From contig NZ_JBOEGM010000039.1 in the NCBI RefSeq assembly GCF_050633425.1, forward strand, positions 1 through 64,000: DNA of 64,000 bases, written 5' to 3'. Origin of the DNA: Pelagimonas sp050633425. GTDB lineage: Bacteria > Pseudomonadota > Alphaproteobacteria > Rhodobacterales > Rhodobacteraceae. Positions 1 through 8,495 of this stretch are shown here, in pieces. Under the pieces are notes generated by a model. It saw only the letters and a list, made by a program, of their open reading frames with translations, ran no database searches and was not told where the DNA came from. The position numbers and the translations under genes are program-made. Every line of letters starts with the position of its first letter. Positions within the stretch are counted from its first letter, which is position 1.

Positions 1-1
1 C

Positions 2-298
2 CGACATCGGCATAAAATCCATTGGACCGGCAGCGAAAGGCGGCTGGAGCGGATCAAGAAATTTGCGAACCGCGAGGCCTATGCCTTTGAAGAGCTGGTC
101 GCAGAAATTGGCGCTTGTTTCCTTGGTGCTCAGATTGGCGTTGCGCCGGAATTCGACCAAAGCGCCGCCTATGTTGAAGGCTGGTTGAAAGCGCTCAAAG
201 AGGACAAACGGGCGATTTTTCGCGCGGCGTCTGAGGCGCAGAAGGCAGCCGATTTTGTTTTGCAAGCAGCAAGTCAGAGCAAGGAGGTGGCAGCATGA
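2..298 (+). CDS. ArdC-type antirestriction protein, C-terminal part (cut by window edge)
   Basis: About 98 codons are open from the window edge to a TGA. The reading HWTGS, then EAYAFEELVAEIGACFLGAQIGV and WLKALKEDKRAIF in order, is the typical end of ArdC/DUF1738 proteins. These are single-strand DNA-binding, metallopeptidase-like antirestriction proteins that protect incoming conjugative DNA from host restriction. The family's metal site is HExxH next to HWTG. Here the residues before HWTG read RHKI, so the first histidine and glutamate are not seen, which may mean a degenerate site. The gene overlaps the next one at ATGA. Its place beside the transfer genes of an integrative element fits the role. 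Confidence 0.7.
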   Translation, partial: RHRHKIHWTGSERRLERIKKFANREAYAFEELVAEIGACFLGAQIGVAPEFDQSAAYVEGWLKALKEDKRAIFRAASEAQKAADFVLQAASQSKEVAA

Positions 299-498
299 CC
301 CCTGATTATCACAGCGATGACTTTGCGACCGCACGTCTGGAAGACACGGTGAGCTTGCGAAGCGCCGCCCGTGAGGCGCGCGCCACGCTTTACGCGGTGT
401 TGCACCGGCTGGAACTGAACGATATGGAGGGTGAGGAGCAGCCCTATATCGACGATTGTCTTGGCGCTCTCGCAATCCTTGAGGAGGCGCTGCGATGA
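295..498 (+). CDS. Small hypothetical protein (67 aa) after ardC
   Basis: Starts in an ATGA overlap with the stop of the ArdC-like gene and has a GGAGGT ribosome site about 6 bases upstream (284-289), so it is probably translationally coupled. The product is small, acidic and largely helical, with no signal peptide or membrane segment and no motif I recognise. Small proteins of this kind often follow ardC in alphaproteobacterial plasmids and integrative elements. Its own end overlaps another ATG (495), the start of a third gene that has been cut off. Function unknown. Confidence 0.6.
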   Translation: MTPDYHSDDFATARLEDTVSLRSAAREARATLYAVLHRLELNDMEGEEQPYIDDCLGALAILEEALR

Positions 499-542
499 CG
501 TTGCGCAGAGGTTTAGCTATTAGGTCCTTTGCCTTTGCGTAG
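495..542 (+). pseudogene. Truncated start of a third gene in the ardC operon
   Basis: An ATG in an ATGA overlap with the 67-aa gene opens only 15 codons before TAG. The arrangement (ATGA coupling, same strand) suggests a real downstream gene once began here. The stretch now runs into the 3' end of the oppositely oriented AbiJ-like gene, so the junction lies between about 500 and 512. This supports a later insertion of the AbiJ module. Alternative: a chance ATG with no meaning. Confidence 0.3.
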
Positions 543-1331
543 AATGTAGACGCTTAGCGAGGCGGCGAGCCCGACTACCAGTTCGGCTTCATCAAAATCA
601 GGTTCGTTTCCTTCTAGAAGGTGACGTCCCTGATTTGACGAAAACCCCCACAACTGCCCAACAGTGGCGTCTAGAGGGCTTGGTAGATGTAGTGATTTTA
701 CTGCTCTGCCAAGTGTCTCTTTTGTTTGACCCACATCGCGTGCAACACATTCGAGTGCCGCCATGGCATGTTGTATCGCCCCAGTTACGTCGGCTTTGGG
801 TCTTCGAGAAATGTCTTGTAGTGCCTCGTGCAATTCTTCGCGGGCTGTGTTGTTGCCGTGGTCCTTCATTGTTTGCTTAGCTTGCTGGACCGCTAGCTCG
901 AAACCTTCGCCACCTCTGGCAAAGATGCCGCCGTTTTCCATCTTCCAACCGATACCATGTTCTCGACAAAGCTGGTTGAACCCTTGCTCAAATCTTTGGG
1001 CTTCAGGACTTTCATACCCCGCGAATTGGTTTGGTCCCAACTTGCGATGCAGCTGTTCCGCAACATCGTACACTCTGTACCAGCTAGCGTCGTCGATGAG
1101 GTTGGCGATTTCAAAATCGACATTCGACTTTGACCAGTTGTTGGGATCCGGCCTTTTCAGCAGCACCTGGCACACGACTTCTCGGATCGTGTCTGATGAT
1201 AGTCCCGAACGGAGGGCCAAGGAGATCAAGCCGACGCGCAAGGCTTCGGGTGCATCCTCTCTGATGGTGATTTCTGCTGCATCCGGCTCATAGCCATGCC
1301 GCTCTGAAAATGAGGGGAGTTCGTCGTTCAT
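513..1331 (-). CDS. AbiJ-type abortive infection protein
   Basis: 272 aa. The N-terminus (FSERHGYEP, residues 8-16, then REDAPEALRVGL) matches the AbiJ N-terminal domain 4 pattern. The C-terminus (about 190-265: RRPKADVTGAIQHAMAALE, then WGFSSNQGRHLLEG and DEAELVVGLAAS) matches the Abi_C/HEPN-like domain found in many abortive-infection proteins. Such proteins are thought to act in the cytosol as phage-triggered, RNA-targeting suicide factors; this is family knowledge, not shown here. There are no membrane segments. The gene is a single minus-strand unit wedged between the ardC operon and the candidate oriT, with base composition less GC-rich than its neighbours. The ATG at 1331 is chosen because the domain starts at residue 8. 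Confidence 0.72.
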   Translation of the reverse strand: MNDELPSFSERHGYEPDAAEITIREDAPEALRVGLISLALRSGLSSDTIREVVCQVLLKRPDPNNWSKSNVDFEIANLIDDASWYRVYDVAEQLHRKLGPNQFAGYESPEAQRFEQGFNQLCREHGIGWKMENGGIFARGGEGFELAVQQAKQTMKDHGNNTAREELHEALQDISRRPKADVTGAIQHAMAALECVARDVGQTKETLGRAVKSLHLPSPLDATVGQLWGFSSNQGRHLLEGNEPDFDEAELVVGLAASLSVYILRKGKGPNS

Positions 1332-1467
1332 TGATCCACCGAATCTGGCCTTTGCCAGTCTTATTGCCGAGCTGAATTTCTTCTAAGAATTGTTGCGTCA
1401 CTATCGCGTCGATTTGCTTTTGGCACAAGAAGCCGCCCCATTGAGCAGCACATCATTTTTCAGCTTG

Positions 1468-1597
1468 GGCAAAGTACGGCCGGGCTTTGCCCGGCGGTCG
1501 CAGCCTATGGCTGCTCCAAACGGGATACAGGCAGCTGACACAATATTATAATATTGAATCAATTATGGCGAAATGCCATAACAGGGCTGCCTGTATG
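1468..1597. other. Candidate origin of transfer (oriT): cluster of inverted repeats
   Basis: The only sizeable gap before the mobC-relaxase operon holds six nested or tandem inverted repeats: GGGCAAAG/CTTTGCCC (1468-1475, 1485-1492); CCGGGC/GCCCGG (1480-1485, 1489-1494); GCAGCC/GGCTGC (1500-1505, 1509-1514); ATACAGGCAGC/GCTGCCTGTAT, 11 bp exact, at 1525-1535 and 1586-1596, enclosing an AATATTATAATATT palindrome (1542-1555) and a TTATGGC/GCCATAA hairpin (1563-1569, 1575-1581). AT-rich hairpins beside a relaxosome gene are typical of oriT regions, where the accessory protein binds and the relaxase nicks. The exact nic site cannot be read from sequence. The repeats could also be operators for the mob operon. 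Confidence 0.5.
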
Positions 1598-1629
1598 ATG
1601 CTGGCAAGAAATAGGGGTGATTACTTCAC

Positions 1630-2220
1630 ATGGGCCGAGCGCGCGCACCACGGCACAAGCGACTGACGCAGAACCAGCGTTTTGCCATCGTGCGCAAGCG
1701 TGCCGAGGGGGTGCCGATCAAGGATCTGGCGCGCGAATTCGGCGTCACGACCCGCAGTATCTTCTACACCTTGAAGACCGATCAAAGCCGCAAGCTAGAT
1801 GCGCGCGTGCGCTCCGAGCTGGTGAATGTCCGGCTGTCGCCTAAGGAGCTGGCAAGCTTTGATTCCGTGCTGACGCGGTATGATATCGCCAGCAGGGCGG
1901 AGGGGTTGCGGCGGCTGATCTATGCGTCGAACGATCTGTTTGTTCCCGACGATGAACTGGCGAACCAGATGCAGGGGCTGTCGGCCTCGCTCAATCGCAC
2001 AGGCAACAACATCAACCAGATTGCACAGCGCCTGAACGAGGCAAAACGCCAGGAAAAAACGCCGCCCTATGGCAACTCTGCCCATGGCCAGGTTCGTGCT
2101 TTGGCCGGGCTGATCTTCGACATCGCGGACCAGGTTCAGGACATGGCGCAGCGTCGTCGAAGCGCGTTGTCTGGCGAGGTTGCCCGCGTTCTGGGAGGCT
2201 TTGCCGATGGCCCGCAATAG
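1630..2220 (+). CDS. Relaxosome accessory DNA-binding protein, MobC-like
   Basis: 196 aa. The N-terminal 50 residues form a recombinase-type helix-turn-helix (IKDLAREFGVTTRSIFYTLK). The middle carries the MobC signature RTGNNINQIAQRLNEAK (about 122-138), after a ribbon-helix-helix-like stretch (VNVRLSPKELASFDSVL). MobC proteins bind oriT and help the relaxase open the DNA strands. The gene sits directly after the palindromic candidate oriT and overlaps the relaxase gene by 14 bases, so the two form one operon. The unusual feature is the extra N-terminal helix-turn-helix, which could give sequence-specific binding to the repeats or autoregulation. Confidence 0.75.
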   Translation: MGRARAPRHKRLTQNQRFAIVRKRAEGVPIKDLAREFGVTTRSIFYTLKTDQSRKLDARVRSELVNVRLSPKELASFDSVLTRYDIASRAEGLRRLIYASNDLFVPDDELANQMQGLSASLNRTGNNINQIAQRLNEAKRQEKTPPYGNSAHGQVRALAGLIFDIADQVQDMAQRRRSALSGEVARVLGGFADGPQ

Positions 2221-4015
2221 CGCAGTTGCTGACGCGCAGGAGGCCTTCTTTGATCGCGACTGGAGCCGCATTCGTGGAAGCGTGCCGCGTACCCGTGCCA
2301 AGCAAATGGCGCGCGCTGCCATGGGGCATTCACCCGCGATCTTCAAAGCCATTCGCGATGGCGGCACACACAACAAAACGCAGCTGCGCAACCAGCTGGA
2401 ATACCTGGCCACCAAGTCGAGCTTTATCATCGACAGCCGTGGCACATACGACGGCCAAAGCGTCCTGTCGGCCAAAGAGATCGAGCAGGTCACGCGCCGG
2501 TTTTCAGCCCAATGGAATGAGGGGTTTCATCCCAAGCTGGGGCACACTTCTCATCTCCTGATGGCTTTCCCGATTGGCACACGTGGCGAGGAGGTCGCCG
2601 AGATCACGCGCGAGATTTGCGAGCGGTTCTTTCTGGGTGAAGGCAGCCACTTTGACTATGTCGCGGCCGTGCATGAGGACCGGGACCACCCGCACGCGCA
2701 TATCGTTCTGAACCGGCGCAGCAAGGACGGCGAGTTCTTCTTCCTGAAAGAAGGGCACCACTTCAACTACGACAGTTTCCGCGAGGCGATGGTCGAGGTG
2801 TCGGACCGGTATGGGCTGCGGCTCGAGGCGACCCGAAAGCTTGAGCGTGGGGTCACGACGAAGAGGCCAAGCGATGTAGACCAGCGTCGCGCGGAAGCCT
2901 CGGACCAGAGGCTGACTGAGCGCGAGCGCATGGGGCCAGAGTTGGACCGCGCGTTGGCTGAAGTGGCGCAGAACGCGCGGCTCTATCGCGGATTGGCGGC
3001 CGAAGCCTCGCGCGAAAATCAGCATGACATTGCAGCAGCCTTGGACAAGGCCGCGACGCTTTTGGCGCAAGGCAAACCGATTGAAGCAGATGGAAAGGTA
3101 TATGGCATGGCCGAAGAACAACATTCGTTTGATGAGGTCGTGGATGCCTTTCACGACAAGATCAACCAAGCCGAGCGCATTGTCTCTGAGGCGCCGGTCG
3201 ATCGGCGCGCGGCGCTCGAGCACGAGTTGAACGACATCTATCGCTCTTTGTCACATCTTAGCCCAATGGGAGTCCAGTCCCATACCTTGCTTGAGGATGC
3301 GTCCAAAAGCGGGATTTATTCGGTCGCGAACATTCAGGCCGAGGCCCAAGGTGCCTTACAGGATCCAGCGCTTGCCGAACGTCTTGAGCAGGCTTTGAAA
3401 GGCACCGGCATTGATGCGCAGGATGTGACGCGTCGCGTCGAAATCGGTGCGGGCAATGCCGCGCTGGAGCGGCAATGGCTCGGACAGGATTTGAAAGTGA
3501 TTGCCGACAAAGAGGGCTTTGACCTGTCACGCGCCGAAGAGCTGGAGAAGGCGATTGACCGCCTCGACCAGGTGCACAGTGATCTAGGCCGTTTGTTAGC
3601 AGATGCTGAGGTTCTCAAAGACAGTGGGGCGGTGGAAACCGACCGGCAGGAAGCCATAGCCGACAGGTTGCCGCCGACCACCGTTGATATCCTGAGCCGT
3701 ATGAAGGACGACCCAACCGCAGATCCTTTCCACAGTGATCTGGAACGCGGGGCCTTGCGTGCCGAGCTGGAGGAACTGGTCGGTGAAGAAAGCACCCCGG
3801 ACTTGGCGATCGGCGATGAGACCACGCTTGAGGAACATATGAGCGATCGCCTTGACCGGCTGTATGCGGCCAAGGCCTATCTGCAGAGCGATGTTGCGCT
3901 GGCAAACAGTGTGGCGATGGAGCATGTCCTCGACGAGATCGCCAATGAAGAAATTGACCTGCAACGTGAGCGGCACGTCGATGCCGATGGCGAAAAGGGC
4001 GTGACGCATGGGTAA
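2207..4015 (+). CDS. Conjugative relaxase, VirD2/MobA type
   Basis: 602 aa from ATG 2207. This start has GGAGG at 2195-2199 and lies inside the end of mobC. The N-terminal third is a relaxase domain; the metal-binding three-histidine motif is HEDRDHPHAHIVLNRR (about 156-171). A candidate nicking tyrosine lies in RNQLEYLATKSS (about 60-70). The remaining 350 residues are acidic, helical and coiled-coil-rich, as in VirD2/TraA-like relaxases of alphaproteobacterial plasmids, and probably carry the secretion signal. It should nick oriT, stay bound to the 5' end and be passed to VirD4. It overlaps traG by 8 bases. Confidence 0.85.
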   Translation: MARNSAVADAQEAFFDRDWSRIRGSVPRTRAKQMARAAMGHSPAIFKAIRDGGTHNKTQLRNQLEYLATKSSFIIDSRGTYDGQSVLSAKEIEQVTRRFSAQWNEGFHPKLGHTSHLLMAFPIGTRGEEVAEITREICERFFLGEGSHFDYVAAVHEDRDHPHAHIVLNRRSKDGEFFFLKEGHHFNYDSFREAMVEVSDRYGLRLEATRKLERGVTTKRPSDVDQRRAEASDQRLTERERMGPELDRALAEVAQNARLYRGLAAEASRENQHDIAAALDKAATLLAQGKPIEADGKVYGMAEEQHSFDEVVDAFHDKINQAERIVSEAPVDRRAALEHELNDIYRSLSHLSPMGVQSHTLLEDASKSGIYSVANIQAEAQGALQDPALAERLEQALKGTGIDAQDVTRRVEIGAGNAALERQWLGQDLKVIADKEGFDLSRAEELEKAIDRLDQVHSDLGRLLADAEVLKDSGAVETDRQEAIADRLPPTTVDILSRMKDDPTADPFHSDLERGALRAELEELVGEESTPDLAIGDETTLEEHMSDRLDRLYAAKAYLQSDVALANSVAMEHVLDEIANEEIDLQRERHVDADGEKGVTHG

Positions 4016-5897
4016 GGCACGGATCGCACTCGGCGTCATGAGCTTTGCTCTTCTCGGCGCGGTGCTGGGGTATATTCTGGCGTCGGCCTTTCTGACGTTC
4101 CGCTGGTTCGGGGTTGGGGCGGATATCGATTTTCTGATGTTGGCACGCAGCTATGGGGTTCTCCGAACGACCCATCCGGTCGATATGCAGATCGTTCACT
4201 TGCTTGTCGGGATCTGCACCGGGGGAGGTGTTTTGCTTAGCGCAGTTTTGATGAACGATGCGCTGACCAAATTCGGGGAAACCCATTGGCAACACACGTC
4301 CGAGATGAAGAGGAACGGCTTTTTCGGCAAGCCTGGCCACGGGTTTGTCCTCGGCAAAATGGGCAAGCCGCGGAGCCGCAGACCCTTTGTCATGTCTAAA
4401 GTCCTTCCCCACGCCCTGATTGTGGCTCCGACCGGGCGCGGCAAGACCACGGGTTTTGTCATCCCGAACCTACTGACCTATAAGGGCAGTGCTGTGGTTC
4501 TCGACGTGAAGGGCGAAAACTTCGAGGCGACGGCGCGTCACAGAGCATTGCAGGGCGACAAGGTTTTTCGGTTCGCGCCCACTGATTGGAAGGACGGCCG
4601 CTCGCACCGCTACAATCCCTTGCTGCGAATATCGGCGCTGGAAAACGTCGACCGCCAGCAGATGGAGCTGCAACTCTTGGCTTCGTTGTTCCTGCAAGCA
4701 GATAACGATCGCGTCCAAGGGCTCCTCGATGGCGGGATTGATCTATTCGTGGCGGCAGGGCTTTTAGCTTTCGAGCGCAAGCGACCGACCCTCGGTGAGA
4801 TTTACCGCATCACCGCATCAGGTGGCGACAAGCAGAAGGAATATCGCCGCCGCGCCGACGAGGTGGTCAACCCAGCCGCCAAACTGATCTTCATGCGCAT
4901 GTCCTCGACCAACAACGATACGTTGACGTCCTACCTGTCGCTGCTGATGACCTCGGGCCTCAAGCAATGGTCGAACCCTGCAATCGACCGCGCAACCGCA
5001 ACCTCAGACTTTGACTTCCGAGACATCCGCAAAACCCCGTTTTCTGTCTATCTCGTGGTCGAGCCGCTGATGGTGAAACCCCTTGCGCCACTGATCCGCT
5101 TGTTCTTCTCGGACTTGCTGGCATCGTTGCAGGACCATGAACCTGGTAAGGATGAGCCCTGGCCGGTGATGATCATGCTCGATGAGTTCAATCGCTTGGG
5201 CAAAATGCCGATCGTGCTAGACAGCATCGAAACCCTGCGATCATATCGGGCAAACCTCGCGATTGTCACACAGACGATCCCGGCGCTAGATGAAATCTAC
5301 GGCGAAAATGCCCGCCGCGCTTTGCAGGGCAACGCAGGCATTAAGCTCTATCTGACCCCCTCAGATGAAAAGACCATCGAAGAGCTTAGCAAAGCCGTCG
5401 GTAAAACAACCAAGCGCGTTGTGACCCGCTCGCGTTCCGTCGGCCGAAACCCTTTCGCGGGGCGCAGCATGTCTGAACGGACTGAAGAAACCGCGCTCCT
5501 ACCCGAGGATGAGGCTCGACGCATGGATCTGGATGACATCGTGTTGGTCGTCGACGCGCAAATGCCTGTCCGCGCTAAGCGGATCAAGTACTATGAGGAT
5601 CGGTTCTTTAAACAGATCTTCGACAAGCAAACCGGCGATCTGCCATATCCGTCAGCTGGTGACCAGATGCGCGGGCTGCAAGGGCAGATCAAGGCGCTGG
5701 AGGTGAAGATTGGTGCGCTTGAGGTGCCTAAGGTGGTTGCTGCTGAGGGATCAAAAGTTGGTGGGGAACGGCGCGAAGAGATCGAAGAACTGGCGTCTCA
5801 CGGGCGGGGCGCGCAGTCCAGTGATGAAGCTAGTCTGGATGATTATCGGTCTGGAACAGAAAGGTTGGATCGTTTTTTTGAAGATGCGTTCCGGTAG
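4008..5897 (+). CDS. virD4: Type IV coupling protein VirD4/TraG
   Basis: 629 aa. Two N-terminal membrane segments (about 9-29 and 61-82) anchor the protein. Walker A APTGRGKTTG lies at about 139-148 and Walker B VMIMLDEFNRLG at about 387-398, followed by the TQ motif IVTQTIPALDEIYG. These are hallmarks of the VirD4/TraG ATPases that bring the relaxase-DNA complex to the mating pore. Its start overlaps the relaxase stop, so mobC, relaxase and virD4 are one plus-strand unit. The mating-pore genes are about 7 kb away on the other strand, with the RloC/SbcCD-like cargo between them. Confidence 0.92.
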   Translation: MGKARIALGVMSFALLGAVLGYILASAFLTFRWFGVGADIDFLMLARSYGVLRTTHPVDMQIVHLLVGICTGGGVLLSAVLMNDALTKFGETHWQHTSEMKRNGFFGKPGHGFVLGKMGKPRSRRPFVMSKVLPHALIVAPTGRGKTTGFVIPNLLTYKGSAVVLDVKGENFEATARHRALQGDKVFRFAPTDWKDGRSHRYNPLLRISALENVDRQQMELQLLASLFLQADNDRVQGLLDGGIDLFVAAGLLAFERKRPTLGEIYRITASGGDKQKEYRRRADEVVNPAAKLIFMRMSSTNNDTLTSYLSLLMTSGLKQWSNPAIDRATATSDFDFRDIRKTPFSVYLVVEPLMVKPLAPLIRLFFSDLLASLQDHEPGKDEPWPVMIMLDEFNRLGKMPIVLDSIETLRSYRANLAIVTQTIPALDEIYGENARRALQGNAGIKLYLTPSDEKTIEELSKAVGKTTKRVVTRSRSVGRNPFAGRSMSERTEETALLPEDEARRMDLDDIVLVVDAQMPVRAKRIKYYEDRFFKQIFDKQTGDLPYPSAGDQMRGLQGQIKALEVKIGALEVPKVVAAEGSKVGGERREEIEELASHGRGAQSSDEASLDDYRSGTERLDRFFEDAFR

Positions 5898-6082
5898 TTT
5901 GACTGGGAGGCTTTTTTGCACAGAAGCTCTCAGGCCCGATGTACAGTCAGTTTGGTGAGCTATGGCGTCTTAAGTCATCGAAGACACTTTCTCGGGGTTG
6001 CTGCTGATGAACAGGGGTACAATTTTGGCGCGAGTTTTCGGTTGCCAGTTCACTGGCCGCTGACACATAGTGAGAGGTGACA

Positions 6083-6148
6083 ATGAACTTCATCGTAGAA
6101 TTTGAGTATTTGGAATATTTAGATGATCCAACACTTCTTGAAAATTGA
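6083..6148 (+). CDS. Possible 21-aa leader peptide coupled to rloC
   Basis: A short frame starts at ATG 6083, preceded by a good ribosome site (GAGAGGTGA, 6072-6080), and ends at TGA 6146-6148, inside the rloC-like gene whose ATG is at 6123. The rloC start itself has no purine-rich site (the bases just upstream read TTGGAATATTTAG). Translation of rloC may therefore depend on ribosomes loaded at the leader. The peptide is rich in Glu, Asp, Tyr and Phe, with no recognisable motif. It may be fortuitous. Confidence 0.35.
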   Translation: MNFIVEFEYLEYLDDPTLLEN

Positions 6149-8363
6149 AAATCTTGGCGTTTTTTCAAACTACAAAAAGCCTGTGGGGATGGAACCCTTT
6201 AAGCGATTTAACTTGATCTACGGGCTCAACGGCTCGGGAAAGACGACACTGTCCCGTTTTTTTGCAGACTTGAATACGGGACAAGCGGAAGGTTTCCCCA
6301 ACCTCAAGTACAAGATCAAGACCGAAGACGGAGATTTTCAACAGGGAGCCCCCTACTCGCGCAAGATAAGAGTATTCAATGCGGAGTATGTGGATGCCAA
6401 CATTGGCAAACTCGAAGGCACGCTCAATCCAATATATGTCATAGGTGAAGAAAATAAGGCACTTGCTGAGACTGTGAAGTCGGACGAAGATCAGCTTGCC
6501 TTGTTGAAACAGCAGCTTGAGGAAAAGTCGTCTGAAAGAGATAAGTTGGTAAAAAAGAAGGGGAAGGTCTTCACCGATGTGGCCCCCAAAATTACCGAAG
6601 CCTCCAAAGGGGCCGTCACTAGGACTTATAACAAACGGAACGCAGAAAAAGCCTATGGTGAATTGTCCAGTGCCAAGCAGCTTTCCATCGATGAGTTGGC
6701 CGTCACGTCTGCGGAAATGAAACAGACTGCTCTAGACCGTTTGCATGAGTTTCCAGCTGTTAAAATGGAAACTCATAAAGGTGAGCAAACTCTCTTTGAA
6801 ACGCTAAAACTGCTGAGAGACGTTATCCTAAACCTCGGGCGAAAAAGTGCAACATCTGCTGCAATAGAGCGCATAAAAACCAATCCAGAATTGGCGGATT
6901 GGGTCGAACGTGGGAGAGATCTTCACGATAGGAAAGATGACCAGATTTGCGAGTACTGCCTGCAAAAAATCCCCGAGGACCGTGAAGCGGAATTAGCTGC
7001 ACACTTCAACGAATCTGATAGTAAACTAAAGTTAGAGATCGAGAGTGCGATTTCCTCAGTTCGTGCAGCCAGAGACGAAATTGAACGTATTAAAGGCTTG
7101 AGTGAAAAAAATCTTTACCCTGAACTTCAGGAAGAATTCTCAAAGAATTCAAAGGTCCTTTCCGAAGAACAAGCCCAGGTACTGTCAAACCTGAAAGAAA
7201 TGGATGAAGCGCTTAAAGACAAGCTCACTAGGCGTACAGAGAGCTATGAGGTGACGATTCCCGCACTCAGCAGTTCAACCTGGGATGCGGCAGTAGAAGC
7301 ACTCAACTCACTTATCAGACGCCACAATGCAGAAACTGATGATTACCAGAAGCGTCTCGACAGCAATTTTTCGAAGATCGAAACACATTTCTTGTCGGCG
7401 ATCCAACAAGATGTTCAAGATGTTTCAGATGAAATCAGTGTCTTGGATGGCGAGATTAAGGCGTGCACTGACGGTGATGCGAAGAACAGCACTCTGGGTA
7501 CTAAGGATCTAGAGACACGCATCAAAGACAACCGAGCTAGAATATCAAACTCCCATCAAGCGGCCGCTGACTTATCTCAAAAATTGGCCTCTTTTTTGGG
7601 CCGTGATGATCTAAGGTTTGAACCTGAAGGAGAGGGTTATCGAGTAATGCGTTTTGGCCGTGCGGCAAAGAGGCTAAGTGAAGGCGAGAAAACAGCCATC
7701 ACCTTCCTGTATTTCGTTGTCGGTTTGAATGACCAAGATTTTGACCTTGAAGATGGGATTGTTGTGATCGACGATCCGATCTCCAGTTTGGACTCCAGTT
7801 CAGTTTATCAGGCCTTTTCCTATTTGAAGAGTGCAGTGAAAGATGCGCGGCAAGTCTTTCTTTTGACACACAATTTTGAGTTCCTAAAGCTTCTTCTAGG
7901 ATGGTTTACCTATGGAAATCAGAAAGATAAGTCGTATTGGATGCTGCACTGCACCAATACCAGCCCTGGTGCCAGAGAGACTGACCTTAAGCCGTTGGAT
8001 AAAGTTCTCATAGAAAACCGAAACGAATATATATATCTGTTTGGAACTCTTGCGGAATTTGTTTCAGATGGAACGATTGCTCAGTCATATCCAATCCCAA
8101 ACATAGCAAGAAAAGTGCTAGAGACCTTTCTAGACCAGCATTCTACCGGGAAGTCTTTTTTCAAGAAGCTGGAGAACCTTGACTATGATGAGCAGGTCAA
8201 GTCATCTTTGTATAAGTATACCAATGACTTATCGCATCCGACTATGTCGGGCCTTGACCCAGCATTGGTTGGAGAAACTCAGACAAATATTAAGCACCTC
8301 TTAGAGATGATCCAAACCGTTGCACCAGTGCACTACAAGGCTCTTACTGGTGCGGAAAGCTGA
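6123..8363 (+). CDS. rloC: RloC-like anticodon nuclease (ABC ATPase with zinc hook)
   Basis: 746 aa. An ABC-type ATPase head of the AAA_13 family is split by a long coiled coil. Walker A GLNGSGKTT is at about 34-42, a CEYC zinc-hook motif at 276-279 between charged helices, the signature RLSEGEKTA at about 515-523, Walker B VVIDDPISSLDS at about 545-556, and an H-loop THNFEF. After the head, RKVLE (663-667) and NDLSH (His 705) give the spaced Arg-x3-Glu...His set expected of PrrC/RloC anticodon nucleases. RloC proteins sense DNA damage or phage attack and cleave tRNA at the wobble base; the tRNA target here is unknown. The gene is visibly AT-richer than its surroundings, suggesting recent transfer. 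No restriction-modification partner is seen nearby, unlike prrC. Confidence 0.7.
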   Translation: MIQHFLKIENLGVFSNYKKPVGMEPFKRFNLIYGLNGSGKTTLSRFFADLNTGQAEGFPNLKYKIKTEDGDFQQGAPYSRKIRVFNAEYVDANIGKLEGTLNPIYVIGEENKALAETVKSDEDQLALLKQQLEEKSSERDKLVKKKGKVFTDVAPKITEASKGAVTRTYNKRNAEKAYGELSSAKQLSIDELAVTSAEMKQTALDRLHEFPAVKMETHKGEQTLFETLKLLRDVILNLGRKSATSAAIERIKTNPELADWVERGRDLHDRKDDQICEYCLQKIPEDREAELAAHFNESDSKLKLEIESAISSVRAARDEIERIKGLSEKNLYPELQEEFSKNSKVLSEEQAQVLSNLKEMDEALKDKLTRRTESYEVTIPALSSSTWDAAVEALNSLIRRHNAETDDYQKRLDSNFSKIETHFLSAIQQDVQDVSDEISVLDGEIKACTDGDAKNSTLGTKDLETRIKDNRARISNSHQAAADLSQKLASFLGRDDLRFEPEGEGYRVMRFGRAAKRLSEGEKTAITFLYFVVGLNDQDFDLEDGIVVIDDPISSLDSSSVYQAFSYLKSAVKDARQVFLLTHNFEFLKLLLGWFTYGNQKDKSYWMLHCTNTSPGARETDLKPLDKVLIENRNEYIYLFGTLAEFVSDGTIAQSYPIPNIARKVLETFLDQHSTGKSFFKKLENLDYDEQVKSSLYKYTNDLSHPTMSGLDPALVGETQTNIKHLLEMIQTVAPVHYKALTGAES

Positions 8364-8392
8364 TTGGGATCGATCTCGAACAGTTGGATGGT

Positions 8393-8460
8393 CTTACCCC
8401 TATTTGCGAGGGAGGCACTACGATTTCAGGCCAACAGCGAAACTGTTGGATCGGGGTAAG
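8393..8460. promoter_or_regulatory. Nested inverted repeats before the SbcD-like gene
   Basis: In the 132-bp gap after rloC, CTTACCCC (8393-8400) is matched by GGGGTAAG (8453-8460). Between them sits an exact 7-bp hairpin, CCAACAG (8431-8437) and CTGTTGG (8443-8449), with a 5-base loop. No T-run follows, so a terminator is unlikely. The position just upstream of the sbcD-like start (8496) suggests an operator or a structured 5' leader controlling the two-gene unit. Confidence 0.35.
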
Positions 8461-8495
8461 AGCCGCACCATTCGCGGAATACGGACGGAACAATT

